Part shown: positions 63,383 to 64,000 of the stretch, piece after piece
Layout of the letters: every line of letters begins with the position of its first letter
How positions within the stretch are numbered: the stretch's first letter is position 1
From: Bifidobacterium sp. ESL0784
GTDB taxonomy: Bacteria > Actinomycetota > Actinomycetes > Actinomycetales > Bifidobacteriaceae
Length of the DNA: 64,000 bases
Reading direction: 5' to 3'
Assembly: GCF_029433295.1 (NCBI RefSeq)
Contig: NZ_JAQTHV010000001.1
Span: 186,001 to 250,000, forward strand
Translations under genes and position numbers: made by a program
Notes under the pieces: model-generated
The model's input: the letters and a program-made list of their open reading frames with translations, nothing else
Told to the model about the DNA's origin: nothing
Databases searched by the model: none

Positions 63383-63441
63383 TTTGCGTTTGGGCGTCAT
63401 CTGAAGGTAGATGAGATAAATTTTATAGGAAAGGAAAACCC

Positions 63442-64000
63442 GTGGAATATACAAATCCACATAACGCCTTCAAGGAGGCGTTGAAAAGCGACCGGAAACT
63501 GTTGGGCCTGTGGCTCGCATTCGGGTCGGCGACCGCTGCTGAAATCTCAGCGGATGCCGGGTTCGATTGGGTATTGGTCGATGGCGAACATGGTCCGAAC
63601 GACCTGACGACCATTCTCGACCAGTTGCGCGCCCTTTATGGGTATCCGGTCAATCCGATCGTGCGACCGGCTAACTCCGATCCTGTGCTCATCAAGCAAG
63701 TCCTCGACCTTGGCGCCCAGACCTTGTTGTTGCCGATGGTCAACACTCGAGAACAAGCCGAAACAATGGTTCGCGCCGCTCACTACGCCCCAGAAGGCTT
63801 CCGAGGTGTAGGCGCGTCTTTGGCTCGCTCCGGGCGTTGGGGGCGGATTTCCGATTACATGCGCGTTGCCGCCGATGACATTTGCGTCTTGGTGCAAGTG
63901 GAGACCAAGGAAGCACTTGCGAATGTGGATGAGATCGCCTCCGTCGATGGCATTGATGGCGTGTTCGTCGGACCGGCCGATTTGTCGGCTTCCCTTGGTC
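63442..64000 (+). CDS. rhmA: 2-keto-3-deoxy-L-rhamnonate aldolase (HpcH/HpaI family), 3' end beyond window
   Basis: 186 codons are visible; the gene runs off the end of the window. This class II pyruvate aldolase would split 2-keto-3-deoxy-L-rhamnonate to pyruvate and L-lactaldehyde. Family signals: LGLWLAFGSATAAEI, VLVDGEHGPNDL (catalytic His region), PIVRPANSDPVLIKQVLDLG, LLLPMVNTREQA, GFRGVGASLARSGRWGRI and VLVQVETKEAL, then GVFVGPADLSASLG. It closely resembles E. coli RhmA (YfaU). The start is a GTG behind AAGGAAAA. Confidence 0.9.
   Translation, partial: MEYTNPHNAFKEALKSDRKLLGLWLAFGSATAAEISADAGFDWVLVDGEHGPNDLTTILDQLRALYGYPVNPIVRPANSDPVLIKQVLDLGAQTLLLPMVNTREQAETMVRAAHYAPEGFRGVGASLARSGRWGRISDYMRVAADDICVLVQVETKEALANVDEIASVDGIDGVFVGPADLSASLG

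Overview
The window is a chromosomal segment of a Bifidobacterium. The 16S rRNA genes read as bifidobacterial. The heat-shock locus is actinobacterial in style (dnaK-grpE-dnaJ-hspR with HAIR operators). The sequence is moderately GC-rich, with AT-rich intergenic stretches. I cannot fix the species; an insect-associated lineage is possible but unproven.

Layout. 0.2-6.1 kb: an otsA-otsB fusion (trehalose synthesis), ilvA, and on the minus strand a flavin/PLP-oxidase-fold protein, a sirtuin and a small membrane protein. 6.8-20.2 kb: two complete rrs-rrl-rrf operons in direct orientation. They form a 5,735-bp direct repeat that I read as identical, and enclose a 2-kb island with a GNAT acetyltransferase and a YefM/YoeB-type toxin-antitoxin pair. 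20.6-22.7 kb: an HSL-type esterase and a membrane-protein/winged-helix pair. 23-32 kb: a P19/FTR1-type iron-uptake operon (FTR1 permease, P19-like lipoprotein, DUF2318 membrane protein, two FtsX/MacB-type permeases, ABC ATPase). It is interrupted by two inverted copies of a covarying hairpin element, and one permease carries a Met-rich extracytoplasmic segment. 32-42 kb: a Fic protein behind an array of palindromes, two overlapping YhgE/Pip membrane proteins, a sortase-anchored BspA-type surface protein and a CmpB-family membrane protein. 42.4-47.1 kb: nrdHIEF, a class Ib ribonucleotide reductase operon whose NrdF lacks two metal ligands. 47.3-54.8 kb: two lipoprotein paralogues, a gene with an in-frame stop, TetR/MFS efflux, an XRE regulator, and a MarR/quinone-oxidoreductase divergent pair. 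55.1-60.2 kb: dnaK-grpE-dnaJ-hspR. 60.4-64 kb: L-rhamnonate catabolism (RhmT-like transporter, rhmD, rhmA cut by the window end).

Functional links. FTR1, P19, DUF2318 and the ABC genes are expected to act together in ferrous iron capture and export of its partner reactions across the envelope. NrdH, NrdI, NrdE and NrdF make deoxynucleotides under NrdR control. HspR should repress its own chaperone operon through HAIR sites. RhmT, RhmD and RhmA would import L-rhamnonate and split it to pyruvate and lactaldehyde.

Most worth following up: (1) the NrdF with Ile and Ser at two metal-ligand positions, no C-terminal radical-relay tyrosine and a roughly 50-residue insertion; (2) the paired hairpin elements at 25961-26053 and 26251-26339, with a conserved 53-nt core and compensatory stem changes; (3) a possible two-state RNA hairpin and small ORF upstream of an iron-operon permease.
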